From assembly GCA_036741775.1 (NCBI GenBank), contig DAINRQ010000009.1:1-64000 (forward strand): a stretch of DNA of 64,000 nt, read 5' to 3'. Shown here in pieces: positions 1 through 7,267 of the stretch. The stretch's first letter is position 1. Each line of letters begins with the position of its first letter. The position numbers and the translations under genes are program-made. Origin of the DNA: JAJKIV01 sp036741775 (lineage in GTDB: Bacteria > Gemmatimonadota > Gemmatimonadetes > Gemmatimonadales > Gemmatimonadaceae). The notes under the pieces were generated by a model that saw only the letters and a program-made list of their open reading frames with translations, did no database searches and was not told the DNA's origin.

Positions 1-2
1 TG

Positions 3-368
3 CTCGGCATCCTCCCGGACGGAAGCGGTGGAGGGATCAGCAAGGACGCGAACCAGCAGTGCAAGGCGATCAACCAGGGCGCGGCGTTGTCCAAGCTCGC
101 GCATACGATGCTTGGGCTGCCGTTCTCCTACGGGGTGCTCATCCTGTACGCGAAGGCGGTCGCCAAACAGTACCTGCGCGCCGCGGCGATCGTCGCTGCC
201 CTGGGCGAGGGCACGCCGGACACGCCAATGTGCGGCAAGGCCAGTGATTTCATCTGCGACCTGCTCAAAGACACGCTGACGCATGCGCCGCCGGGAAAGC
301 CGATCGGCGTGTTCGATGACCTGATGGAGTCGGCAACCGGCGACGGGCCACTCGACTGTCCGTGGTAG
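3..368 (+). CDS. Hypothetical protein, 5' end outside window
   Basis: The frame is open from the first bases of the window to the TAG at 366-368, so this is the C-terminal ~121 residues of a longer protein. The fragment has a Gly/Ser-rich start (ILPDGSGGGISKD), a hydrophobic stretch around FSYGVLILYAKAV, and at least four cysteines spread over the fragment (CK, MCG, ICD, DCPW), which would suit an exported, disulfide-bonded protein. I do not recognise a family. A TTG at 87 could be read as a start, but the open frame upstream continues with sensible residues, so truncation by the window edge is more likely. The 184 bp that follow up to the next gene show no feature. Confidence 0.55.
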   Translation, partial: LGILPDGSGGGISKDANQQCKAINQGAALSKLAHTMLGLPFSYGVLILYAKAVAKQYLRAAAIVAALGEGTPDTPMCGKASDFICDLLKDTLTHAPPGKPIGVFDDLMESATGDGPLDCPW

Positions 369-552
369 TGCGCTCAGCGCAGGCGCGGCGTGAGCTCGCT
401 GTGCGCGAACCTCCACTGCAGTGACGGCACCCCGCTTCCTTGTCCGGAACATCATCTGTTGCTGGCTAAAGACTATTCAGGTCCAGGCGACCTAAATCCA
501 GTCAGCTGGACGTTCGAGCTCTCAACACCGTCCGGACAACTCTGATCGAGCC

Positions 553-1449
553 ATGCGCCGAGCTACCTCACGTACGGTCTTCCGCCGGCTGATCCTGATT
601 CTGCTTACCGGCGCTGTCGGCAGCTGTTCCGCGAAGCACCGTCCAACAACACTCGTGCGGCGCATCGATCACATCATGATCAGGACCGGTCACCCGCGTG
701 AGCTTTTCGCGTTCTTCACGGATGTCCTTCAACTGCCAATCGCCTGGCCAATCGCTACGCGAGGAGGAGTAACTAGCGGCGGTGCTGGCTTTGGCAACGT
801 AAATGTCGAAGCGATCCAATTTCCCGACCAAACTGCTGCTGAGGCGAAGTTGGTCGGCTTTGCCTTCGAACCCGGGCCGTTGGACACGGTCCTCAACGAG
901 CTGCAGCGCCGAAGCATTCGATTTGGTGCACCGCGTCCGTTCTACTCGACGTTGCAGGACGGAATTCGCCGCAACCTATGGACGAATGTGACGTTATTGG
1001 AGCTCTCCGACGCAGACCGGCCCGCAAATGCCACGATGCATGTTTTTCTGTCTGAGTACTCTCCGGCCTACGTGAACACCGAGCAACGTCGTGTGCGCCT
1101 CCAAAGCCAACTGACCACAAGCTCTGGAGGCTCGCTTGGTGTACAAGGCGTGAAGGAAGTGATCATCGGAACAACCGACCTTCCGGCTGCCCGTAAGGTA
1201 TGGGAACGACTCTTGGATCCATGGCGTGTTTCAGAACCAGGCTTGTGGCACGTTGGGGATGGCCCGGCGATCCGATTGGTTGAAGCCAAGGAGGATGCGC
1301 TCCAGGAACTAGTGGTGAGCGTTGTGTCCCTACAACGCGCGCGAGTTGTCCTTCAGACACGAAAACTGATGGATAGTGACTCGCGAGGCGTCATCATCAG
1401 ATCGCCACAGTTGGATGGCGTCGTGATCCGCCTGGTGCAGGACAAGTGA
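553..1449 (+). CDS. VOC/glyoxalase-fold lipoprotein
   Basis: 298 residues. The N-terminus is basic (MRRATSRTVFRR), followed by a hydrophobic stretch ending in a lipobox-like LTGAVGSC, so the protein is probably a membrane-anchored lipoprotein. The mature part begins with RRIDHIMIRTGHPRELFAFF and later KEVIIGTTDLPAARKVWERLL. Both have the beta-strand/helix pattern of vicinal-oxygen-chelate (glyoxalase/dioxygenase superfamily) half-domains, so two VOC modules are likely. Metal-ligand positions cannot be assigned with confidence beyond the DHIM histidine in the first module, and a substrate cannot be named. It appears to be a single-gene unit, with no operon partner within 70 bp. A second secreted VOC protein lies at 38309-39358. 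Confidence 0.7.
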   Translation: MRRATSRTVFRRLILILLTGAVGSCSAKHRPTTLVRRIDHIMIRTGHPRELFAFFTDVLQLPIAWPIATRGGVTSGGAGFGNVNVEAIQFPDQTAAEAKLVGFAFEPGPLDTVLNELQRRSIRFGAPRPFYSTLQDGIRRNLWTNVTLLELSDADRPANATMHVFLSEYSPAYVNTEQRRVRLQSQLTTSSGGSLGVQGVKEVIIGTTDLPAARKVWERLLDPWRVSEPGLWHVGDGPAIRLVEAKEDALQELVVSVVSLQRARVVLQTRKLMDSDSRGVIIRSPQLDGVVIRLVQDK

Positions 1450-1526
1450 GCCGCCGTGACAAGGCCGCGCGACCCTCCAGGCGCCAGCGCGAATAGCTTC
1501 CTGACACTCCGACCGCAGCGTGACCG

Positions 1527-2771
1527 ATGATCTGCGAGACGCTCGCTACACTCCTGCTCGCGCTGCCACCGGTGGCAGGCTCTCTCCCAGCCCAGGTGAA
1601 GGTCGGCGCCGACCGCCTGTTCACCGAGTACGAGCACCTCATTCGCGGCAAGCGGCTCGCCCTCGTCTCGAACCACAGCGGACGACTGGCGGACGGCACC
1701 CACCTCGCCGACGCGCTGCATCGCTACCCGCACGCACAACTCCGAGTGCTGTTCGGGATGGAGTACGACATCCGCTCCAACGATTACTCCGCACCGCGCG
1801 ATCCGGAAAGCACGGTGGACCGCGCGACAGGACTGCCGAAGCACAGCCTTTACGGCGAACGGCACAAGCCCACGCCGGAAATGCTCCGCGGCGTACAGGT
1901 CATCGTATTCGACATTCAGGAGGTCGGCGCGCGCTTCTACGAACACATCAACATCCTCGGCTTCGTCATGGAAGCGGCGGCGGAGCAGGGGGTCGAGGTC
2001 GTCGTGCTCGATCGCCCGAACCCGATCACGGCGCTGAAGCACGACGGATTCGTCACCGACGAGGCTGCGCTGTTCCGGTTCGGCTCATACGCGCGGGTCC
2101 CGGTTCAGCACGGCCTAACGATCGGCGAGCTGGCCCGGCTCTACAACGGCGAGCGCATGCTTCGTGGCGGTAGGAGGTCGAGGCTGCACGTCGTCCCGAT
2201 GCTCGGTTGGAAGCGATCGATGTGGTACGACGAGACAGGCCTGCGGTGGCAGAAGCCATCGCCGAACCTTCTCGCCTTGAGCTCGCTGCTGGCGTATGTC
2301 GGTACGTGCCTTTTCGAGGCCGTGAACGTTTCAGAGGGGCGAGGTACCGACCAGCCATTCGAGGTCATCGGCGCGCCGTGGCTCGACAATCGGGCCGCCG
2401 TGAAGCTGCTCGACGGTGTCGCGCTTCGCGGCGTCGCGTTCGAGCCCGTGACGTTCACGCCGGAGCAGAAGCCCTATCATGGCCGGCCTCCCGAGCTCGC
2501 CGGCGAGCGGCTCAACGGCATCAGGCTGAGAATCATCGACCGCGACGCTTTCGAGCCATACCGCGTGGGTGTCGCCATGCTCTGGGCCGTGCATAAGCTG
2601 CATCCCGACAAACTCGTGTGGAATGACGCGGTCCTCGACCGACTCGCGGCGACGCCTCGATTGAAGACGATGATCGTCGGTGGCCAGCGGCCCGAGGAGA
2701 TCTTCGCGGCGTGGCGCGCCGAGGTGGCCGAGTTTCGCGCTCGCAGCGCACGCTATCGACTGTACCGATGA
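1527..2771 (+). CDS. namZ: DUF1343 exo-beta-N-acetylmuramidase (NamZ-like)
   Basis: 414 residues, close to the usual ~400 of DUF1343. A hydrophobic N-terminus (ETLATLLLALPPVAGSLPAQ) looks like a signal peptide. Family landmarks are visible in order: GKRLALVSNHSG near residue 40, LFGMEYDIRS, the strongly conserved VIVFDIQEVGARFYEHI near residue 130, then VVLDRPNPI and SEGRGTDQPFEVIGAPW. In B. subtilis, YbbC/NamZ of this family removes terminal MurNAc from peptidoglycan fragments, so a role in cell-wall recycling or degradation of exogenous muropeptides in the envelope is inferred. The start is the first ATG before the signal peptide; no good Shine-Dalgarno sequence precedes it. A copy of the GCCTAACG motif lies within the gene (2113-2120, read as Leu-Thr). 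Confidence 0.85.
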   Translation: MICETLATLLLALPPVAGSLPAQVKVGADRLFTEYEHLIRGKRLALVSNHSGRLADGTHLADALHRYPHAQLRVLFGMEYDIRSNDYSAPRDPESTVDRATGLPKHSLYGERHKPTPEMLRGVQVIVFDIQEVGARFYEHINILGFVMEAAAEQGVEVVVLDRPNPITALKHDGFVTDEAALFRFGSYARVPVQHGLTIGELARLYNGERMLRGGRRSRLHVVPMLGWKRSMWYDETGLRWQKPSPNLLALSSLLAYVGTCLFEAVNVSEGRGTDQPFEVIGAPWLDNRAAVKLLDGVALRGVAFEPVTFTPEQKPYHGRPPELAGERLNGIRLRIIDRDAFEPYRVGVAMLWAVHKLHPDKLVWNDAVLDRLAATPRLKTMIVGGQRPEEIFAAWRAEVAEFRARSARYRLYR

Positions 2772-3024
2772 GCGTGGCGACCCACGTCGTACTCGTTCAT
2801 CCGGAACCTCACTGGGACACGGGAAACGCGGGCCGGTCGTGTCCGGCGATCGGCGCAACCCGGCATCTCATCGCGCCGTTAGGTTTCTCGCTCGACGAGC
2901 GCGAGGTGAAACGCGCCGAATGCAGTGAACGCCGTGCGGGAGATCGAGTCGCACGGTAGAGCGGCATTCAAGTCGTTGCGCGACCCGGCAGGACTGCACC
3001 GTTTTCGCCGAAACGCCAAGGAGG

Positions 3025-3567
3025 GTGGCGGTCTCCTCGAGTATCGCCGACGATTTCGTTCCCCTGCCGAGTGGCGGGTTCCTCGTGACCAACATGAGGT
3101 CAGCCACCGGCGGTGCGGGAGGGCGCGTCGTGGAGTTTGGCCGCAACCTCCAGCTCGTCGGCGAGTACCCGACCACGTTGCCCGCCGACGGCGGGTTCAA
3201 TCCGCACGGCATCGACGTGGACTTCTCGAAGAACCCGATGGTGACGAGCGACTTCGTCAATCCGGTGACGACGCTCAAGACCTGGCCGGGTCCCGTCGAG
3301 CTCCGTGGTTCGATCCGCTTCTGGAACCTGAAAGAGCGCCGCATAACGCGAACCGTGTTCCTCCCCGACGCGGCCGGGACGATGGATGTGAAGTTCATCC
3401 CCGGTGACCCGCGAGGGCACGCGGTTACCGCGAATAAGTTCACGGGGCTGGTCTATACCATGGACCCGACGGACGGGAGCTACGTCCAGTCGTTCGACTG
3501 CGAGACGATCGAGCCCCACCGACTCGTTAGCCGGCACCATGCGGTGTGGCGACCTCGGCGGCGGTGA
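3025..3567 (+). pseudogene. Decayed selenium-binding-protein-like beta-propeller gene
   Basis: This open frame encodes a recognisable middle portion of an SBP56/methanethiol-oxidase-like propeller: FNPHGIDVDFSKNPMVTSDF, then SIRFWNLKERR, then GTMDVKFIPGDPRGHAVTA and TGLVYTMDPTDGSYVQSF. Full-length members are roughly 450 residues; here only ~150 are intact. The frame runs upstream of 3025 without a plausible start or signal, and after EPH (about 3519) the protein stops resembling the family and ends at 3567. No other frame in 2772-3788 restores the missing ends, although a different frame from 3573 (GTDEWDVMFRSVHWHGG) has a protein-like composition and may be debris of another gene. I conclude that both ends have been lost. 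Family assignment is from memory of conserved motifs, not from a search. Confidence 0.6.
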
Positions 3568-3788
3568 CCTTTCGCGTCTCGACCCGCGGCCATTTGCTGC
3601 CCGGCACCGACGAATGGGACGTGATGTTCCGTTCCGTTCACTGGCATGGTGGGAAGGAGGAGTGGGACCGACAGCTGGCGGGTCGGGAGATCGGCGTGAA
3701 GATGGCCAGCGTCGAAGGTGATAACGGGACCAGTATCACGCGTCTTCGCGAAGAAGGCGGTGGCGCGACTGTGATCACGCGTGGGGGT

Positions 3789-4223
3789 TCAGGGCAACAG
3801 AGGGGTGAGCTGCCCGTGCGCGAACTTCCACTGCTGTGACATCACCGCCGACGCCGGCTGCGGAACCGTGAACGTCGCGCGCGGGTCGCGCGCCGCCTGC
3901 AACGTCATGCGCTCGCCCGTGATCACCGCGAGCCGCACGAACCGCGATGCACCATTCAGCGACGCCTCTGGAATACGGAGTGTCGCGATCGCCCCCGGCT
4001 CGACGCGGCCGAGCAGCCACTCGCGACGCTCGCCAATGAGGTAGACGTGTACATGCTCCCGCGCGTCGTTGTCGAAGCGGATCGCGAGCGGGCGACTCGC
4101 TTCTATGGTTGTCGATGGCTGTAGCACAGGGCGCGATGGCGCGCGGACGCAGGCGCCGGACACGAGCGTAAGGACCATCATGGCAGCGAGTGAAACGGCA
4201 GCACGGGTGCGTGGCGTAGTCAT
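3789..4223 (-). CDS. Hypothetical lipoprotein
   Basis: 144 residues. I chose ATG at 4223 because GGAGG lies seven bases upstream on the minus strand and because the following residues form a lipoprotein signal (MTTPRTRAAV, then MMVLTLVSGAC with the lipobox cysteine). The longer open frame upstream is antisense to the sigma factor and is not coding. The mature part is beta-rich (LAIRFDNDAREHVHVYLIGE, RLAVITGERMTLQA) without an identifiable catalytic motif. It is transcribed divergently from the ECF sigma gene at 4352, with 128 bp between the starts. Envelope-anchored small beta-sandwich proteins of this sort are common next to sigma/kinase units, but a function cannot be assigned. Confidence 0.75.
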   Translation of the reverse strand: MTTPRTRAAVSLAAMMVLTLVSGACVRAPSRPVLQPSTTIEASRPLAIRFDNDAREHVHVYLIGERREWLLGRVEPGAIATLRIPEASLNGASRFVRLAVITGERMTLQAARDPRATFTVPQPASAVMSQQWKFAHGQLTPLLP

Positions 4224-4351
4224 GACATCCTCCGTGAGGTGGAACAGGCGCTCCTGGCGCCTCTTCCCATAGCGCGTAAGAGGCGGAGGAACCCACTCAC
4301 GGGTCGCGCTGTCCAACCGACAGCCGGATTTTCCTACCAGCCCCGACGACC

Positions 4352-4978
4352 ATGCCCTCGACGCCACCCGAGATCGCCGCGCGGCCCTCGCCAGCCTCAT
4401 CGAGGGAGCATGATCCAGAGGGACACGGCGTGACCGAGCTGCTGCGGGCCTGGGGTGCGGGCGACGCGCAGGCGAGCGAGTCGCTCGTGCGGCTCGTGTA
4501 CGCGGAGCTCCGCCGGCAGGCGCAGCTTGCGCTGCGCCGCGAAGGGGAGGGACACACCCTCCAACCCACAGCTCTGGTGCACGAGGCGTGGCTGCGACTC
4601 GGGGATCAGCACGGTGCGTCGTGGGAGAGTCGCACGCAGTTCTTCGCGATCGCCGCGCAGATGATGCGACGCGCCCTGGTGGATCACGCGCGCACACGCC
4701 GCGCGCTCAAGCGCGGAGGCGGCGCCGTGCCGGTTTCGCTCAGCGACGCGCGAGCGGCCGAGGCAGATGCGTTGGACGCGGTGGACGTGATCGCACTGAA
4801 TGACGCGCTCGAACGCCTTGCTGTTCTCGATCCGCAGAAAGCTCGGCTCGTGGACCTGCGCTACTTCGCGGGACTCAGCATCCCCGAAGCCGCCGCCGCG
4901 CTCGGCGTCTCGCCGGCGACGGTGGGTCGCGAGTGGGCCATCGCGCGCATGTGGCTTCGCCGCGAGCTCGGCGGATGA
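4352..4978 (+). CDS. ECF-type RNA polymerase sigma factor (Sig70-ECF-like)
   Basis: 208 residues with a disordered first ~25. The sigma-2 region covers about residues 28-110 (VTELLRAWGAGDAQASESLV, LVHEAWLRLGDQ, FFAIAAQMMRRALVDHAR). The sigma-4 region, at about 150-205, has a classic helix-turn-helix (LRYFAGLSIPEAAAALGVS followed by TVGREWAIARMWLRREL). The VHEAWLRL and MMRRALVDHARTRRA blocks are those of the ECF subgroup (TIGR02999 type) common in planctomycetes, acidobacteria and gemmatimonads. Its TGA stop overlaps the ATG of the kinase gene (ATGA), so the two are translationally coupled. There is no anti-sigma factor; activity is presumably controlled by the partner kinase, which is inference. 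Confidence 0.9.
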   Translation: MPSTPPEIAARPSPASSREHDPEGHGVTELLRAWGAGDAQASESLVRLVYAELRRQAQLALRREGEGHTLQPTALVHEAWLRLGDQHGASWESRTQFFAIAAQMMRRALVDHARTRRALKRGGGAVPVSLSDARAAEADALDAVDVIALNDALERLAVLDPQKARLVDLRYFAGLSIPEAAAALGVSPATVGREWAIARMWLRRELGG

Positions 4979-7164
4979 CGACGCCCGTCGAGGGAGCCGG
5001 CGTGTCTGGCGAGTCGCGGCCCATGACGCCCGAACGGTGGCGTGCGGTGGACGCGATCCTCGAGGGCGCGCTCGCCTGCGAGCCAGCGGGGCGCGACGCG
5101 TTCGTCGCCGACGCCTGTGGCCAGGACGACGACCTGCGGCGGGAGGTCGCGTCACTTCTCGCTGCACACGATCGTACCGACGACGATTTCCTCGAGCGAC
5201 CGGCCGTCGAGGCGCTCGGTGCGTTAGGCGCGCCGGCACCGCTCGTCGAACGGCTCGCGAAGGCACTCGCGGGTCGATACGTGATCGAGCGCGAGCTCGC
5301 CCGCGGGGGCATGGCCACGGTCTACCTCGCGCGCGACCTCAGGCACGACCGGCGCGTCGCGATCAAGGTGTTGCGCGAGGAGCTCGCGGCGGCCGTCGGC
5401 GCCGAGCGGTTCCTCGAGGAGATTCGTGTCACCGCGTCGCTGCAGCACCCGCATATCCTGCCACTCTTCGATTCGGGGACTGTACCCGCGGCGCATCCCG
5501 AGTCCGAGCGGCGCTCGGGCGCGGGGCCCTCCTTGTTGTGGTACGTCATGCCGTACGTCGAGGGCGAGACGTTGCGCTCGCGGCTCGCGCGAGAAAAACG
5601 GTTGCCGGTGAACGCGGCGGTGCAGATCGCACGTGAGATGGCGGATGCGCTCGAGCACGCGCACTCTCACGGCGTCGTTCACCGCGACGTCAAGCCGGAG
5701 AACGTTCTCCTGCAAGGTGAGCACGCGCTCGTCGCCGATTTCGGTATCGCGCTCGCGCTCGAGCATGCCGGCGGCGAGCGGCTGACGCGAACGGGCATCA
5801 TGATCGGTACGCCGCAGTACATGGCGCCGGAGCAGGCTTCGGGCGAGCGCGCGATCGACGCGCGCGCCGACGTCTATGCGCTTGGGGCGGTGTTGTACGA
5901 GATGCTCGCGGGTGAGTCGCCGTTCGCGGCGGGATCGCAGGCAGCCGTGCTGTGGCGGGTGAGGAACGAGCCGGCGACCGCACTCGCGATGCATCGCGTC
6001 GACGTGACGGCGTTCCTCGCCGCCGCGGTGCAGCGGGCGCTTGCCAAGCGTCCGGAGGATCGGTTCGATAGCGCGGCAGCCTTCGCCGCGGCGCTCATCG
6101 CGCCTCCCACTAGCACCGAGCCAGAGCCAGCAACGTTAGGCGACCAGCCACGCGTCGAGCGGCCAACGTCGGGCCGCGTGGTGCCGGCGCGCGCGGCCGT
6201 GGTCGCTGCCGCCGTCATGCTCGTCATCGGCCTCGTGGGTGGCTGGGCGCTCGGCCGCTGGCAGCTCCCGGCCATGGCGCCGGCACCGGCACCTAACGAC
6301 GCAGGCGGCGCAAATCGCGCGAGCACCGAATGGGGGCCGTGGACCGCGCGCGACATGCAGCTCATGGTAGTCGACCGCAACGGGCGTCCGCAGCGCGGGA
6401 TTGCGGCGAATCGTCCGTGGACGCCGCGCATCTCGCCCGACGGGCGTCGCGTGGCGTACGGCGCATTCGGGCCCGGTCGGAACTCCAGCGACCTCTGGAT
6501 AACGGACCTCGAGACGGGGACGACGCGCCGCGTCACCGACGACGACTCGGACAGCAACGACCCGCAGTGGAGCCGTGACGGCGCGACCATCGCCTACTCG
6601 GCAACCGCACCTGGCGGGAAGGACGTGCTGGTGCGGCGAGTCGACGGTGGCGAGACGAGGGTGGTCGCGCAGCGCGAGCGGACACAGTTCCCGAGCGACT
6701 GGCTGCGCGATGGCAGCGCGCTGCTCGTCACGGAAGAGGGAGGACGGAACCGGCGTGACATTGTCGTGCAGCCGACGGACGGGTCACCGGCCTGGGCCTA
6801 CGCGGCGACGGCCGCGGAAGAGACCGCGGCACGCGTGTCTCCGGACGGACGGTGGGTGGCCTACACCTCCGACGAATCGGGGCAGGCGGAGGTGTACCTG
6901 GATTCCTACCCGCGCCCTGGACATCGGGTGACGGTGTCACTAGGCGGCGGCATACATCCCGTCTGGCGGGGCGACGGGCGCGAGCTGTACTACTGGAACG
7001 ACGGGGCCCTGGTCGCCGTGCAGCTGGGCGCGGCGTCGGGTGATACGCCGCCGGCGATCGGGGCGCGGGCAGTGTTGTTCCGGGCGCCCTATCAGGATGG
7101 GCCCAACACCATGTACGACGTCTCGGCCGATGGGCAAACATTCGTGATTGTTGGGGGATCGTAA
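4975..7164 (+). CDS. Transmembrane Ser/Thr protein kinase with TolB/WD40-like sensor domain
   Basis: 729 residues from the ATG that overlaps the sigma-factor stop. Residues 15-90 form a small helical domain typical of these kinases. The kinase domain (about 100-375) has the Gly-rich loop ELARGGMATVYLA, the VAIK lysine (K131), HRDVKPEN with catalytic D238, DFG (D255) and MAPEQASG. All catalytic residues are present. A single hydrophobic segment (VVAAAVMLVIGLVGGWALG, about 410-430) predicts a bitopic membrane protein. The outer part (about 445-725) has repeated propeller blades (WTPRISPDGRRVAYGAFG, DPQWSRDGATIAYSA, ARVSPDGRWVAYTSDESG), i.e. PD40/TolB-type repeats that could sense an envelope ligand. 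It probably phosphorylates the co-encoded sigma factor or its targets (inference). GCCTAACG-motif copies lie at 5222-5229 and 6134-6141. Confidence 0.92.
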   Translation: MTTPVEGAGVSGESRPMTPERWRAVDAILEGALACEPAGRDAFVADACGQDDDLRREVASLLAAHDRTDDDFLERPAVEALGALGAPAPLVERLAKALAGRYVIERELARGGMATVYLARDLRHDRRVAIKVLREELAAAVGAERFLEEIRVTASLQHPHILPLFDSGTVPAAHPESERRSGAGPSLLWYVMPYVEGETLRSRLAREKRLPVNAAVQIAREMADALEHAHSHGVVHRDVKPENVLLQGEHALVADFGIALALEHAGGERLTRTGIMIGTPQYMAPEQASGERAIDARADVYALGAVLYEMLAGESPFAAGSQAAVLWRVRNEPATALAMHRVDVTAFLAAAVQRALAKRPEDRFDSAAAFAAALIAPPTSTEPEPATLGDQPRVERPTSGRVVPARAAVVAAAVMLVIGLVGGWALGRWQLPAMAPAPAPNDAGGANRASTEWGPWTARDMQLMVVDRNGRPQRGIAANRPWTPRISPDGRRVAYGAFGPGRNSSDLWITDLETGTTRRVTDDDSDSNDPQWSRDGATIAYSATAPGGKDVLVRRVDGGETRVVAQRERTQFPSDWLRDGSALLVTEEGGRNRRDIVVQPTDGSPAWAYAATAAEETAARVSPDGRWVAYTSDESGQAEVYLDSYPRPGHRVTVSLGGGIHPVWRGDGRELYYWNDGALVAVQLGAASGDTPPAIGARAVLFRAPYQDGPNTMYDVSADGQTFVIVGGS

Positions 7165-7166
7165 GG

Positions 7167-7205
7167 CTTAAGGGCGCACGACCCTTAAGAGCGCCCTGCG
7201 CCCTT
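7167..7205 (+). terminator. Competing hairpins after the kinase gene
   Basis: CTTAAGGG (7167-7174) pairs with CCCTTAAG (7182-7189). An alternative stem pairs AAGGGCGC (7170-7177) with GCGCCCTT (7198-7205). There is no T tract, so it may be a weak terminator or an mRNA 3'-end stabiliser between the kinase gene and the permease gene 103 bp downstream. The mutually exclusive pairing is visible; the function is inferred. Confidence 0.4.
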
Positions 7206-7267
7206 AGGGCCGCGCGCCGTTTGTCGGGCATCTCCAACCTTCGCGGCGGTCTGCGTGTCCCACCCGC

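Noticed and set aside
2779..2959. Short open frame after the NamZ gene (VATHVVLVHPEPHWD...)
   Set aside because: No SD sequence and no protein-like pattern after the first 15 residues; treated as part of the decayed region.
4397..5266. 289-codon minus-strand open frame over sigma factor and kinase
   Set aside because: Antisense to two genes with complete catalytic and HTH motifs.
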